Program-made: the position numbers and the translations under genes
Shown: positions 32,910 through 40,659 of the stretch, piece after piece
How positions within the stretch are numbered: position 1 is the first letter of the stretch
Layout: each line of letters opens with the position of its first letter
Assembly: GCA_020845695.1 (NCBI GenBank)
Contig: JADLFG010000015.1
Span: 1 to 64,000, forward strand
Direction: 5' to 3'
Length of the DNA: 64,000 nucleotides
DNA from: Thermoleophilia bacterium
GTDB taxonomy: Bacteria > Actinomycetota > Thermoleophilia > Gaiellales > Gaiellaceae
The notes under the pieces: model-generated
Databases searched by the model: none
What the model was told of the DNA's origin: nothing
The model's input: the letters and a program-made list of their open reading frames with translations, nothing else

Positions 32910-35828
32910 CTACGCCGACCCGCTCGCGGCCCGGGCAGCCGCCGCCAGGGTCTCGCGGCGCTCCGCGACGGTCGCCTCCACGGCGGCCCGGAGCCCCGGG
33001 TCGCGCTCGAGCAGCGACTGGAAGTCGGCCCGCTCGAGGCTCCAGAGGTCGGTCGGCGCGATCGCGCGGACGGTGGCGGCCCGCGGCTGGTCGGCGAGAA
33101 GCGCCATCTCGCCGAAGTAGTCGCCCTCGCCGAGCGTGTTCACGACCCGCTCGCCGTCGCCTCCGCCGACGACGACCTGAACCTGCCCGCCGGCGACGAC
33201 GTAGAGCCGGTCGCCCGGATCGCCCTGGCGGACGACATCCTGTCCGGCCGGGTAACGCTCGCGCACGAGGAGGCGGGCCAGGGCTTCGAGCTCCCCGGCG
33301 CCCGAGCCGGCGAAGAGCGGAATCGCGGCGAGCTGCGACGCCTCGATCGCGCCGCGCGGCGCGCCCGGACGGCCGGTCTGCTCGTCCCAGAGCCGGCGGT
33401 AGAGGCCGCCCGCCTCGAGCAGCTCCGCGTGGGCTCCCTGCTCGACCAGGCGGCCACCCTCGAGCACGACCACCGTATCCGCCTGGGCGGCGAGCGAGAG
33501 GCGGTGGGTGATGCTGATCGTGGTGCGTCCGCGCGTGAGCGCTACGAGCGTCTCGAGGATCTCCCGCTCGGTCTGCGGGTCGAGGGCGCTCGTCGCCTCG
33601 TCGAGGACGAGGATCCGCGGGTCTCGCAAGAGCGCGCGCGCGAGCGCGAGCCGCTGGCGCTGCCCGCCGCTCATCCGCACGCCACGCTCGCCGAGGACCG
33701 TGTCGAAGCCCGCGGGCAGCGCGGCGACCCAGTCGTCCAGGCGGGCGGCGCTCGCCGCCGCGGCGATCTCAGCGTCGCTCGCGCCCTCCCGGCCGATCCC
33801 GATGTTCTCCCGCACGGTCGTGTCGAACACGAACGTGTCCTGGAAGACGAGCGCGACCTGCCCGCGCAGCGAGGCAACGGTGGCGTCCCTGAGGTCGGTG
33901 CCGTCGAGCAGCACGCGGCCCTCGTCGGGGTCCCAGAAGCGCAGGAGCAGGTTGACGATCGTGCTCTTGCCCGAGCCCGACGGCCCGACGACCGCGACGT
34001 GCGAGCCGGCCGGGAGCGCCAGGTCGAGCGCGTGCAGCACCGGCCGCCCCGGCTCGTAGCCGAACGTGACGCCCTCGAGCCGAAGCTCCCGCGCGAGCGG
34101 CGCGAGCGGGGTCGCGCCCGGGCGCTCGGCGATCTCGATCGGCGCGTCGAGGACCTCCCGCACCCGCTCCATCGCGCCGCTCGCCTTCTGGACGGTCTGG
34201 CCGACCGTCGCGAGCGCGGTGATCGGCTCGAAGAACGACGGCAGCAGCCCGACGAACGCGACGAGCGTCCCGAGCGTGATGTGATCCTCGATCACGAGGT
34301 AGCCGCCGACGCCGAGCACGAGGAGCTGGCCGACGGTGATCGCCATGCCGACGCTGGCGTTGAAGACCGCGCCGAGCGTGACGACGCGCAACACGGCCCG
34401 GAAGACCGCGAGCAGCCTCGCGCGGTAGCTCTCCACGGCCCGCCGCTCGAGCCCGAAGGCCTTGACCACGGGCTGCGCGGAGAGGTTCTCCTGCGAGGCG
34501 GTCATCACCTCGCCGAACCGCGCCTGCGCCTCCCTGCTCGCCCGCTGCACCCGCGAGAGCAAGAGCACGTAGCTGGCGGCGAACAGCGGCACGACGACCA
34601 GCGTGAGCACGCCCAGGAGCGGGTCGAGGAAGAGCGCGGCGCCGGCGGCGAAGACGGCCTGGATCGTCAGGAATACCCCCTGGACGAGCACGGCCGTCAT
34701 CGCGCCCCGGATCGCGTCTAGATCCTGCGTGAGCCGCGACATCAGATCGCCGACCTTGGCGTGCCCGTGGAAGCGATGCGAGAGGCGCTGCAGGCGCTCG
34801 AACATCTGCTCCTGGAGCGCGAGCAGGATGCGGTAGTTGACCCAGCTCGAAGCGTACGCGCGGCGGACCTCGACGAGGGAGTTGAGCAGGAAGAGGAAGA
34901 AGAGGACGACGACGAACACGGCGAGCAGCCGCACCCGGCTCTCGGGGATGACCGTGTCGAACAGGTACTTGAACGAGAAGGGGAGCGCGATCGTGAACGC
35001 GACCCCGAGCAGCATGTAGGCGCCGATCTCGAGCCAGCGCCGCCAGTACGGTCTGACGAGCGGGACGAGGTAGCGGAAGAGCTCGCGGAACGCGTCGCGC
35101 TTCCCGGCCTGGCGCCGCAGGCTGGCGAGCCACGCCTCTTCGAGGGACGCGAGCGGCCGCTCGTAGACGGCGAGCGCGGCCTGGTCGCGGCGCTCCGGGT
35201 CGTAGCGGGCGAGGAAGTCGCGCAGGGCGCCCGGGCCGCGGCTGTCGAGCAGGAAGGCGACGAAGCCGGTCGTGGTGGGGGAGCCGCCGTCCTCGCCCGC
35301 GGCGAAGATCGAGACCGGCGCGCCGGCCTCGAGCTGCGCCCGCGCCCGCTCCTTCGCCTCCGCCAGGCTGGGGCCGGCGCCGGTGCGGGCCGCCACCACG
35401 CCGGCGATCCCCGCGCACACCGCCTCCGCCCCGGCGGCGGCCGGGCCGAGCCAGCGCTCGACCAGCAGGCGCGTGAGCGGCCAGGCGACGGGCTCGCCCG
35501 GAGTCTCGGGCTGGACCGTGCGGACGATCCCGCCCCGCCCGGTCAGCCCGGCTCCGCCGCCGGGTCCGCCGGCGCCGTCCGTCAGGTAGACCTCGATCCG
35601 GCCTGCTCGCGCCTCCGCGGGTGGCTCCAATAGCTCCGCGAGGGCCGCGACCGCTCCGTCTGCGTCCGCGAGCTCGGCGGGCGCGCGCGTGGCCGCGTAC
35701 GACCCGGCGGGAGCGTGGACGGTCACCCGCTGGCCCGGGAACGAGAGCCACTTCACCGCAGGGGGAACCGCGGGGTCCGGCTCGGCCCCTCCCTCGTCGC
35801 TGGCGGTCGTCGTGGCGTCGGCGTCCAT
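32910..35828 (-). CDS. ABC exporter with C-terminal cyclic-nucleotide-binding domain
   Basis: A 972-residue four-part protein. Residues about 1-240 form a Gly/Ala-rich domain with SLAEAKERARAQLEAG and LRDFLARYDP helices, resembling an inactive MA-clan metallopeptidase-like fold without HExxH (inference). A six-helix exporter domain (about 251-545) follows, then an ATPase with Walker A GPSGSGKST (about 618), signature MSGGQRQRLALARAL and Walker B ILVLDEATSALD. Residues about 830-950 are a cNMP domain with the phosphate cassette FGEMALLADQPRAATV, a good match to cAMP binders. ATG 35828 follows GATAAT by 10 nt; the frame continues open to 37574 but that is antisense to the next gene. It is divergent from the radical SAM gene and is its probable exporter. 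Confidence 0.88.
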   Translation of the reverse strand: MDADATTTASDEGGAEPDPAVPPAVKWLSFPGQRVTVHAPAGSYAATRAPAELADADGAVAALAELLEPPAEARAGRIEVYLTDGAGGPGGGAGLTGRGGIVRTVQPETPGEPVAWPLTRLLVERWLGPAAAGAEAVCAGIAGVVAARTGAGPSLAEAKERARAQLEAGAPVSIFAAGEDGGSPTTTGFVAFLLDSRGPGALRDFLARYDPERRDQAALAVYERPLASLEEAWLASLRRQAGKRDAFRELFRYLVPLVRPYWRRWLEIGAYMLLGVAFTIALPFSFKYLFDTVIPESRVRLLAVFVVVLFFLFLLNSLVEVRRAYASSWVNYRILLALQEQMFERLQRLSHRFHGHAKVGDLMSRLTQDLDAIRGAMTAVLVQGVFLTIQAVFAAGAALFLDPLLGVLTLVVVPLFAASYVLLLSRVQRASREAQARFGEVMTASQENLSAQPVVKAFGLERRAVESYRARLLAVFRAVLRVVTLGAVFNASVGMAITVGQLLVLGVGGYLVIEDHITLGTLVAFVGLLPSFFEPITALATVGQTVQKASGAMERVREVLDAPIEIAERPGATPLAPLARELRLEGVTFGYEPGRPVLHALDLALPAGSHVAVVGPSGSGKSTIVNLLLRFWDPDEGRVLLDGTDLRDATVASLRGQVALVFQDTFVFDTTVRENIGIGREGASDAEIAAAASAARLDDWVAALPAGFDTVLGERGVRMSGGQRQRLALARALLRDPRILVLDEATSALDPQTEREILETLVALTRGRTTISITHRLSLAAQADTVVVLEGGRLVEQGAHAELLEAGGLYRRLWDEQTGRPGAPRGAIEASQLAAIPLFAGSGAGELEALARLLVRERYPAGQDVVRQGDPGDRLYVVAGGQVQVVVGGGDGERVVNTLGEGDYFGEMALLADQPRAATVRAIAPTDLWSLERADFQSLLERDPGLRAAVEATVAERRETLAAAARAASGSA

Positions 35829-35838
35829 GCGGTGGAGC

Positions 35839-35869
35839 ATTATCGCGACACCCGGCGAGGGTGTGTAAA
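35839..35869 (-). promoter_or_regulatory. Promoter and inverted repeat of the ABC exporter gene
   Basis: On the minus strand TTTACA (35864-35869) and GATAAT (35839-35844) are separated by 19 nt. Within the spacer lies ACACCC-N5-GGGTGT (35848-35864), a plausible regulator site. The rest of the gap 35829-36074 shows no gene. Confidence 0.45.
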
Positions 35870-36017
35870 GAACTTGATTGTGCCGCCTCGGCGGGTCGTG
35901 GTACGTTCCTCCCCGGAATGGGCTCGCATCTGCCGGAGAACCGCTCGCAGCCGCGTCGAGGGGAGAGCGCGCGGAGAGGCTACCGCCGGCTCCCCGGTGT
36001 GGCGACGAGCGCGAGCG

Positions 36018-36041
36018 AAAGTCTGTGGGTTCCCACACTTT
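36018..36041. promoter_or_regulatory. Inverted repeat, candidate Crp-type operator for the radical SAM operon
   Basis: TGTGGG-TT-CCCACA (36024-36037) with outer AAAG/CTTT extensions (36018-36041). It sits directly before a possible -35 box (TTGCGG, 36040-36045; 16-nt spacer to TAGGCT). Its centre is about 43 nt before the expected transcript start, where class II activators such as Crp bind. The spacing differs from the TGTGA-N6-TCACA site of E. coli Crp. Confidence 0.5.
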
Positions 36042-36061
36042 GCGGCCGCGGAGCCGCCGCG

Positions 36062-36074
36062 TAGGCTGGCCGTC
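36062..36074 (+). promoter_or_regulatory. Leaderless promoter of the radical SAM gene
   Basis: TAGGCT (36062-36067) lies 7 nt before ATG 36075. Confidence 0.5.
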
Positions 36075-37541
36075 ATGGGCATGACCCCGCTCGAGCGATC
36101 CGAGCTTCCCGGGCCCACCGGGCAGCCCCGCGCCGAGCTGGTCGTGATCGAGAACTACGGCTCCTGCAACCTGCGCTGCACGTACTGCTTCCCCGAGCAC
36201 ATGTGGGCACGCCGAGGGCACGGCGCCGCGATCAGCGACGAGACGTACCGGGGCATCCTCGAGCTCGCCTGCTCGGCGACGAGCGCCGAGACGGTCCACG
36301 TGCGCTTCGCGGGCGGGGAGCCCCTGCTCGCCGGCCAGGCCTGGCTCGCGCGGGCGATCGCCACCGGGCGCGAGATCGCGGCTCGCTCGGGCAAGGGGAT
36401 CGCGTTCTCGCTCCAGACGAACGCGACGATGGTGACGCCGGACCTGGCGCGCCTGCTGGCCGAGGAGCAGGTGGACGTCGGGGTCAGCATCGACGGACCC
36501 CCGGCGATCAACGAGCGGACGCGCGGCCGGACGGCGGCGACCGTCGCAGGCTTCCACCACCTGACGGAGGCGTTCGGCCGCCCGCTCGGGGTGATCGTGA
36601 CGGTCACCCGCTGTAACGCCTCGCGCATGGGCGAGGTGGTCGAGTTCCTGGACGGGCTCGGCGTCCTGCACTTCCGCGCGAATCAGATGGGCGCCACGGC
36701 GTCCTGGAACGCCCACGCTGCGCCGCGGGCGGAGGAATGGGCGATCGCGCGCAGGGACGTCTTCGGGGAGATCGTGGCTCGCCGCGGGCGGCTGATGGAG
36801 TTCAACCTCGCCCAGGGCGTCTCGAAGCTCGTCCAGACGCTCCTCGAGGGCACGTCGCCGTTCGCGGGCCAGGGCTGCGAGAGCGCCCGCTGCGCTGCCG
36901 GGCGAGGGCTCCTCTACTTCGACCGGGCTGGCGCCGCCTACCCCTGCCCGCGCGCGACGGTGACGCCGGAGGCGCGGATCGGCCACCGCGCGGATGCTGA
37001 CTTCGAGAGCCGATGGGACGCGGTCGCTCGCGGGCTCGACGAGTCCATGGCGCCACGGGACGACTGCCGATCGTGCCCCGCGCAGCTCGTGTGCGACTAC
37101 GGCTGCCACGCCTTCAACACGGCGCAGGGGAACTTCTTCGAGGTCAACTGCGACGCGACGAAGGAGCACTTCGCCTGGCTCGCGGAACGGCTCGACGACG
37201 TCGCCCGGGTCTTCCTCTACGCTCGCTGGCGGCGAGAGCTGCGCGACAGCGGCGGCTGGGCGGACGTCCGGCACGGGATCGACCTGCCCGCGGGCGCGGT
37301 CGGCAGGCTCGGGGCGACGCTCGCTGAGCGACTCGCCGAGCGCGTGGCCGAGCTCGACCCGGGCGTGCTCGCGCGCCGCCACGGCTGGCGCGAGGACCTC
37401 GTTCCACTTGCCGGCCTCTCGCGACCCCGGGTCACGCCCGGTCCGGACGCTCGCCCGGAGAACGGGAATCGCTCGGAGCCCGTCGGGATCGCCCTGGCCG
37501 GGACGGGAAGCGGGAACGCAACGACGACGAAAGGAGGGTGA
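36075..37541 (+). CDS. Radical SAM/SPASM peptide-modifying enzyme
   Basis: A 488-residue radical SAM protein. Cys31, Cys35 and Cys38 (CNLRCTYC) bind the SAM-cleaving 4Fe-4S cluster. A full SPASM domain follows: Cys273, Cys291 (after a Gly-x4), then Cys331-x2-Cys334-x5-Cys340-x3-Cys344 and Cys359, binding two auxiliary clusters. This layout is that of peptide maturases (PqqE, anSME, cyclophane-forming enzymes). No sulfatase is present, while five small paralogous genes follow at once, so a RiPP-type precursor is the likely substrate. The C-terminal about 40 residues are disordered. The frame is open upstream to 35715, but ATG 36075 is set by the promoter. Confidence 0.9.
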   Translation: MGMTPLERSELPGPTGQPRAELVVIENYGSCNLRCTYCFPEHMWARRGHGAAISDETYRGILELACSATSAETVHVRFAGGEPLLAGQAWLARAIATGREIAARSGKGIAFSLQTNATMVTPDLARLLAEEQVDVGVSIDGPPAINERTRGRTAATVAGFHHLTEAFGRPLGVIVTVTRCNASRMGEVVEFLDGLGVLHFRANQMGATASWNAHAAPRAEEWAIARRDVFGEIVARRGRLMEFNLAQGVSKLVQTLLEGTSPFAGQGCESARCAAGRGLLYFDRAGAAYPCPRATVTPEARIGHRADADFESRWDAVARGLDESMAPRDDCRSCPAQLVCDYGCHAFNTAQGNFFEVNCDATKEHFAWLAERLDDVARVFLYARWRRELRDSGGWADVRHGIDLPAGAVGRLGATLAERLAERVAELDPGVLARRHGWREDLVPLAGLSRPRVTPGPDARPENGNRSEPVGIALAGTGSGNATTTKGG

Positions 37542-37542
37542 C

Positions 37543-37815
37543 GTGGCCAGCGGCATCGAGCGGGTCGGCGACACCGGGGTGAGGTTGACCGTGGAGCTTC
37601 CGGACGAGAGGATGCGAGACGAGTTCGAGGCGGCGCTACGGGTTTGGGTCCGCAGCTACCAGCGCTCGCTCACGAACGAGCTTCTGCTGCGTTCCGTCGC
37701 GGCGACGGTTGCGGAGGAAGCCGGAGGCGACGTTGCCGGCTTCCTCCTGTCGAAGCCCGCGCCGTTCGACCCCAGGAAGCTGAACTACCTCGACTGGCTC
37801 GGCGGGGCCTACTAG
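37543..37815 (+). CDS. Candidate precursor peptide, paralogue A
   Basis: A 90-residue small protein, the first of five tandem paralogues. It starts ASGIERVGDTGVRLTVELPD and continues RDEFEAALRVW; the middle is helical, followed by the shared Gly-Asp-Val-x-Gly motif (GDVAGFLL), and it ends in NYLDWLGGAY, with Tyr82-x-Asp84. It has no Cys and no signal peptide. GTG 37543 follows the radical SAM stop by 1 nt and has a strong ribosome site (AAGGAGG). Its C-terminus is the least similar of the five. Function unknown; a substrate of the radical SAM enzyme is inferred. Confidence 0.85.
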   Translation: MASGIERVGDTGVRLTVELPDERMRDEFEAALRVWVRSYQRSLTNELLLRSVAATVAEEAGGDVAGFLLSKPAPFDPRKLNYLDWLGGAY

Positions 37816-37865
37816 GCGGACGCCTCCGGGCAACGGAACCGAAGTCGTGAGGGGAGGAGGACGAA

Positions 37866-38156
37866 GTGGCAGGAGGGATCGAGAAGGTCGGCGCAACCGG
37901 CTTGCAGATGACGCTCGGCTTCCCGGACGTCAAGGCGCGAGACGACTTCGAGCTCGCCTTCCGCGCGTGGCTGCAGCAGCGCAAGCGGGAGATCGTGACC
38001 GAAGCCATTGTCGGCTCTGCCGTGCAGCGGGCCGCCGAGGACAGCGGGGAGGACGTGGGCGGTCACCTGTTCGGCCCGCGCGTCTACACGAAGACGGCGC
38101 CGGACGGAACGAAGGTCAGCGTCGTCGACTACTGGGACTTTCTACCCCTGATCTAG
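37866..38156 (+). CDS. Candidate precursor peptide, paralogue B
   Basis: A 96-residue paralogue of A. The N-terminus is AGGIEKVGATGLQMTLGFPD with ARDDFELAFRAWL, then the motif EDVGGHLF, and the C-terminus DYWDFLPLI, in which Tyr89-x-Asp91 lies 8 residues from the end. GTG 37866 is preceded by GGGGAGGAGG. No Cys, no signal peptide. Confidence 0.85.
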   Translation: MAGGIEKVGATGLQMTLGFPDVKARDDFELAFRAWLQQRKREIVTEAIVGSAVQRAAEDSGEDVGGHLFGPRVYTKTAPDGTKVSVVDYWDFLPLI

Positions 38157-38193
38157 CCGGGCGCCACCGGGACAAGCGAGGAGACTGCGAACG

Positions 38194-38466
38194 ATGGGAC
38201 AGATCGAGCACGTCGGAGATAGCGGCCTGAGCATCAGCCTGGAGTTCCCCAACGAGGCCGTTCGCGATGGCTTCGAAGCGTCGCTCGGCTCCTGGCTCGC
38301 CGACTACGAGCGCACGGAGACGGTGTATCGGCTCGCCAAGGCGCTCGCGCGGAGCGCGGAAGAGGACACGAGCGGACATCTCTTCTGGCGCTACACCAAG
38401 GTAACCACGGCCACCGGGCAGGAGGTCGCGTGGAGAGAGTACACCGACCTGATCTCGTTCCTGTAG
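38194..38466 (+). CDS. Candidate precursor peptide, paralogue C
   Basis: A 90-residue paralogue: GQIEHVGDSGLSISLEFPN, then VRDGFEASLGSWL, motif EDTSGHLF and C-terminus EYTDLISFL (Tyr83-x-Asp85, 8 residues from the end). ATG 38194 has a purine-rich ribosome site (AGCGAGGAGA). Confidence 0.85.
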   Translation: MGQIEHVGDSGLSISLEFPNEAVRDGFEASLGSWLADYERTETVYRLAKALARSAEEDTSGHLFWRYTKVTTATGQEVAWREYTDLISFL

Positions 38467-38545
38467 CGCGAGAGCACTGATCGACGTGACCTAGCAGATC
38501 GCGATGACCGGGCCCGAGCGCCGCGGTCGGAAAGGAGGACGGGGA

Positions 38546-38830
38546 ATGACGGAGGGAATCAAGAGAGTCGGCGAGTCCGGCGTCGAGATCGGGCTCCAGT
38601 TCGAGGATGCGAAGCTCCGCGACGACTTCGAGGTCGTGTTTCGCGCGTGGCTGCACCAGTACAAGCGCTCGCTGACCGCCCGGGAGCTCGCGAAGGCGCT
38701 CGCGGCCGGCCCGCCCGCAGAGGCGGAAGGCGACGTCGAGGGGTACCTCGGGAGCTTCTCGTTCCCGTTCAAGTACAAGGGCGAGCGGTACGAGTTCTCC
38801 GGGTACGCCGACCTGATGCCGCTCATCTGA
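38546..38830 (+). CDS. Candidate precursor peptide, paralogue D
   Basis: A 94-residue paralogue: TEGIKRVGESGVEIGLQFED, then LRDDFEVVFRAWLHQYKRS, motif GDVEGYLG and C-terminus GYADLMPLI (Tyr87-x-Asp89, 8 residues from the end). ATG 38546 follows AAAGGAGGA by the usual spacing, so the longer open frame from 38504 is not needed. Confidence 0.85.
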   Translation: MTEGIKRVGESGVEIGLQFEDAKLRDDFEVVFRAWLHQYKRSLTARELAKALAAGPPAEAEGDVEGYLGSFSFPFKYKGERYEFSGYADLMPLI

Positions 38831-38876
38831 GCGGCCACGCTCAGACAAACCGTTTCACACGAGAGGAAGGTCGAGG

Positions 38877-39164
38877 ATGGGAGCTATCGAGCACGTTGGG
38901 GAAGCCGGTCTCAAGATCAGGCTCGACCTCCCCGATGCGTCGCTGATCGACAACTTCGAGTCCGAGTTCCGGGTCCTGCTCAGCCGCTTCGAGCAGGAGG
39001 AGCTGACGCACCGCCTGGCGATGGCGGCGCTCGCCAGGCGGGAGGACGGAGACGACACTGCGGGCTACTGGTTCTCCTGGGCGATCACGAAGCAGAGCAA
39101 GGGAGGGAGCGAGATACCGACCACGGTCGCATCCGGCTACCAGGACATCATCTCCTGGCTCTGA
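38877..39164 (+). CDS. Candidate precursor peptide, paralogue E
   Basis: A 95-residue paralogue: GAIEHVGEAGLKIRLDLPD, then LIDNFESEFRVLL, motif DDTAGYWF and C-terminus GYQDIISWL (Tyr88-x-Asp90, 8 residues from the end). ATG 38877 follows GAGAGGAAGG. Its stop overlaps the probable CTG start of the next gene. Confidence 0.85.
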   Translation: MGAIEHVGEAGLKIRLDLPDASLIDNFESEFRVLLSRFEQEELTHRLAMAALARREDGDDTAGYWFSWAITKQSKGGSEIPTTVASGYQDIISWL

Positions 39165-40438
39165 CGACGCTTCGAGCCGGCCAGGAACGCCAGCGAGGCT
39201 CGGAGCGGCCCCGGCGAGGGTCCGGCGCCAGCCCGGGCCGCGTACGCGGACCTAGCGCGGTCGTCCTCTCGGAGGGCGACCTCGCTCGGGTCCGCGTGGG
39301 GGACATCCTCGTCGTACGCCACGCGACGGCCGCAGTCCTGCCGGCGCTCGCCCTTGCGGCGGGCGCCGTCTGCGAGCGCGGCGGCGTCCTCAACCACCTG
39401 GCCGTGCTCGCCCGCGAGCTCGGCAAGCCGTGCGTGACGGGCGTTTGCGGGATCATCGACACGCTCTCGCCCGGAGCGGTGATCACCATCGACGGGACGC
39501 ACGGGGTCGTCGAGGTGCAGGAGTCGTACGCCGCCGAGCCGCCTGGTGCGGGGGAGGGCGAGCTCGTCGCGGTGATGCAGTTCGGGCTCTTCGGTGCCGC
39601 GTTCGAGCCGCTCGGGCCGCAGGCTGACGTCGCGACAGCGCTCTCGGTCGCGGCGCTCGCCTCGGTGCCGGCGGCCTTCGGGGCCGGCGCGGTACTCGCG
39701 CTCGAGCTCTCAGACGGGCGGGCGCATGTCAGACGCGACCGGCTGCGGGCCACCGTCGCCACGCTGACCGACCTGGTCGAGGCGGGCGAGATCGACGCGG
39801 GCTGGCTCAGGGCGCGCTTCGACCAGCTCGTCTCGTCGGGTGGCGGGGAGGCGCTCGCAGCCGAGCTCGACTGCTATGCGGAGGCGTGGCAGCTCGTCTG
39901 GGCCGCGAGCCTCGCCCGCGAGCCGCTGGCGGAGCGCTACCGGGCCTTCCTGCGCGAGCGGCTCGCGCAGCTCGGCGACAGCGAGCGCGAACGGCTCTAC
40001 CTCGACAGCCTGATCCTGCCGGGCGCGTCGTACATCCTGGGTAGCGCGCTCGACGGCACGGAGACGGTGTGGGGGGCGCGGCGAGACGGGGTGGCCGCTC
40101 GCGCAGCGCTCCGCGGCGTGCGGGCCGGCGCCGGCCGAGCCCGCGAGCGGCTCGAGGCCCTGCTCCCGCCCGGAGACGTCACGGTCCTTCGCCGCTACCT
40201 GGCGGCGCTGTCCGACCTGGTCGCTCTGTCGGAGCGCAAGAACACGGACCTCCACCGCTTCGGCCGCCGGCTCTTCGCGAGCAGCGCGAGCGAGGCGGCG
40301 ATCGCCGAGCTGCTCGACCTGGAGCCCGGCTTCGCCGCCGGCGACGAGCGGGCGCTCGCCCGGGCGGTCGGGACGCTCGCGCGCCGGCTCGCTCAGAACA
40401 GGATCTCGACGATCCCCGGCCGCTCCGCGCCCGGGTAG
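39161..40438 (+). CDS. PEP-utilising-enzyme swivel (phosphohistidine) domain protein
   Basis: A 425-residue protein. Residues about 22-125 are the mobile swivel domain of PEP synthase-type enzymes: GASPGRVRGPSAVVL, GDILVVRHATAAVLP, and the phospho-His motif GGVLNHLAVLARELGKP, where His is kept but the usual Ser/Cys before it is Asn. The helical remainder (about 130-425) has segments like LSDLVALSERKN and resembles the linker regions of these enzymes; no ATP-grasp or PEP-binding domain is present. The domain begins before GTG 39296, and the only fitting start is CTG 39161, overlapping the previous stop (CTGA). Role in the cluster unknown. Confidence 0.75.
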   Translation: MTTLRAGQERQRGSERPRRGSGASPGRVRGPSAVVLSEGDLARVRVGDILVVRHATAAVLPALALAAGAVCERGGVLNHLAVLARELGKPCVTGVCGIIDTLSPGAVITIDGTHGVVEVQESYAAEPPGAGEGELVAVMQFGLFGAAFEPLGPQADVATALSVAALASVPAAFGAGAVLALELSDGRAHVRRDRLRATVATLTDLVEAGEIDAGWLRARFDQLVSSGGGEALAAELDCYAEAWQLVWAASLAREPLAERYRAFLRERLAQLGDSERERLYLDSLILPGASYILGSALDGTETVWGARRDGVAARAALRGVRAGAGRARERLEALLPPGDVTVLRRYLAALSDLVALSERKNTDLHRFGRRLFASSASEAAIAELLDLEPGFAAGDERALARAVGTLARRLAQNRISTIPGRSAPG

Positions 40439-40659
40439 GCGTCGTCCGCAACCTGTATGCGGACGCGATCGCCCGCAGAGAAGCCCGAGACGTCGTCCTC
40501 CTGCGCCCGGGCCAGGATCGCCTGGAGCAGCGCCTGCTCGTCCGCCGGCAGCGAGTCGTAGAAGTCCTGGAGCTTTCCGGACAGCCGTCCTGCCACCTCG
40601 TCGGTCCCCACGTCGCCCTCCTCGGTCGCGTCGGGTCGAGTGTAGGCGCTCAGCCGCAC
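40393..40659 (-). CDS. Small protein, last gene of the cyclase operon
   Basis: An 88-residue protein with helices KLQDFYDSLPADEQALLQAI followed by EDDVSGFSAGDRV. The EDDVSGF stretch resembles the Asp-Val/Thr-x-Gly motif of the five paralogues on the other strand, but the Tyr-x-Asp end is absent (ends IVEILF). It overlaps the Crp-type gene by 10 nt and, tail to tail, the swivel-domain gene by 46 nt. Function unknown. Confidence 0.7.
   Translation of the reverse strand: MRLSAYTRPDATEEGDVGTDEVAGRLSGKLQDFYDSLPADEQALLQAILARAQEDDVSGFSAGDRVRIQVADDAYPGAERPGIVEILF

Noticed and set aside
36075..37541. Sulfatase-maturing enzyme (anSME)
   Set aside because: The domain layout fits, but no sulfatase is present and five small paralogues follow directly; kept only as an alternative.
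35829..37574. Extension of the ABC exporter reading frame far upstream on the minus strand
   Set aside because: It is antisense to the radical SAM gene, whose cluster and SPASM cysteines are intact; GC-rich DNA commonly leaves such antisense frames open.
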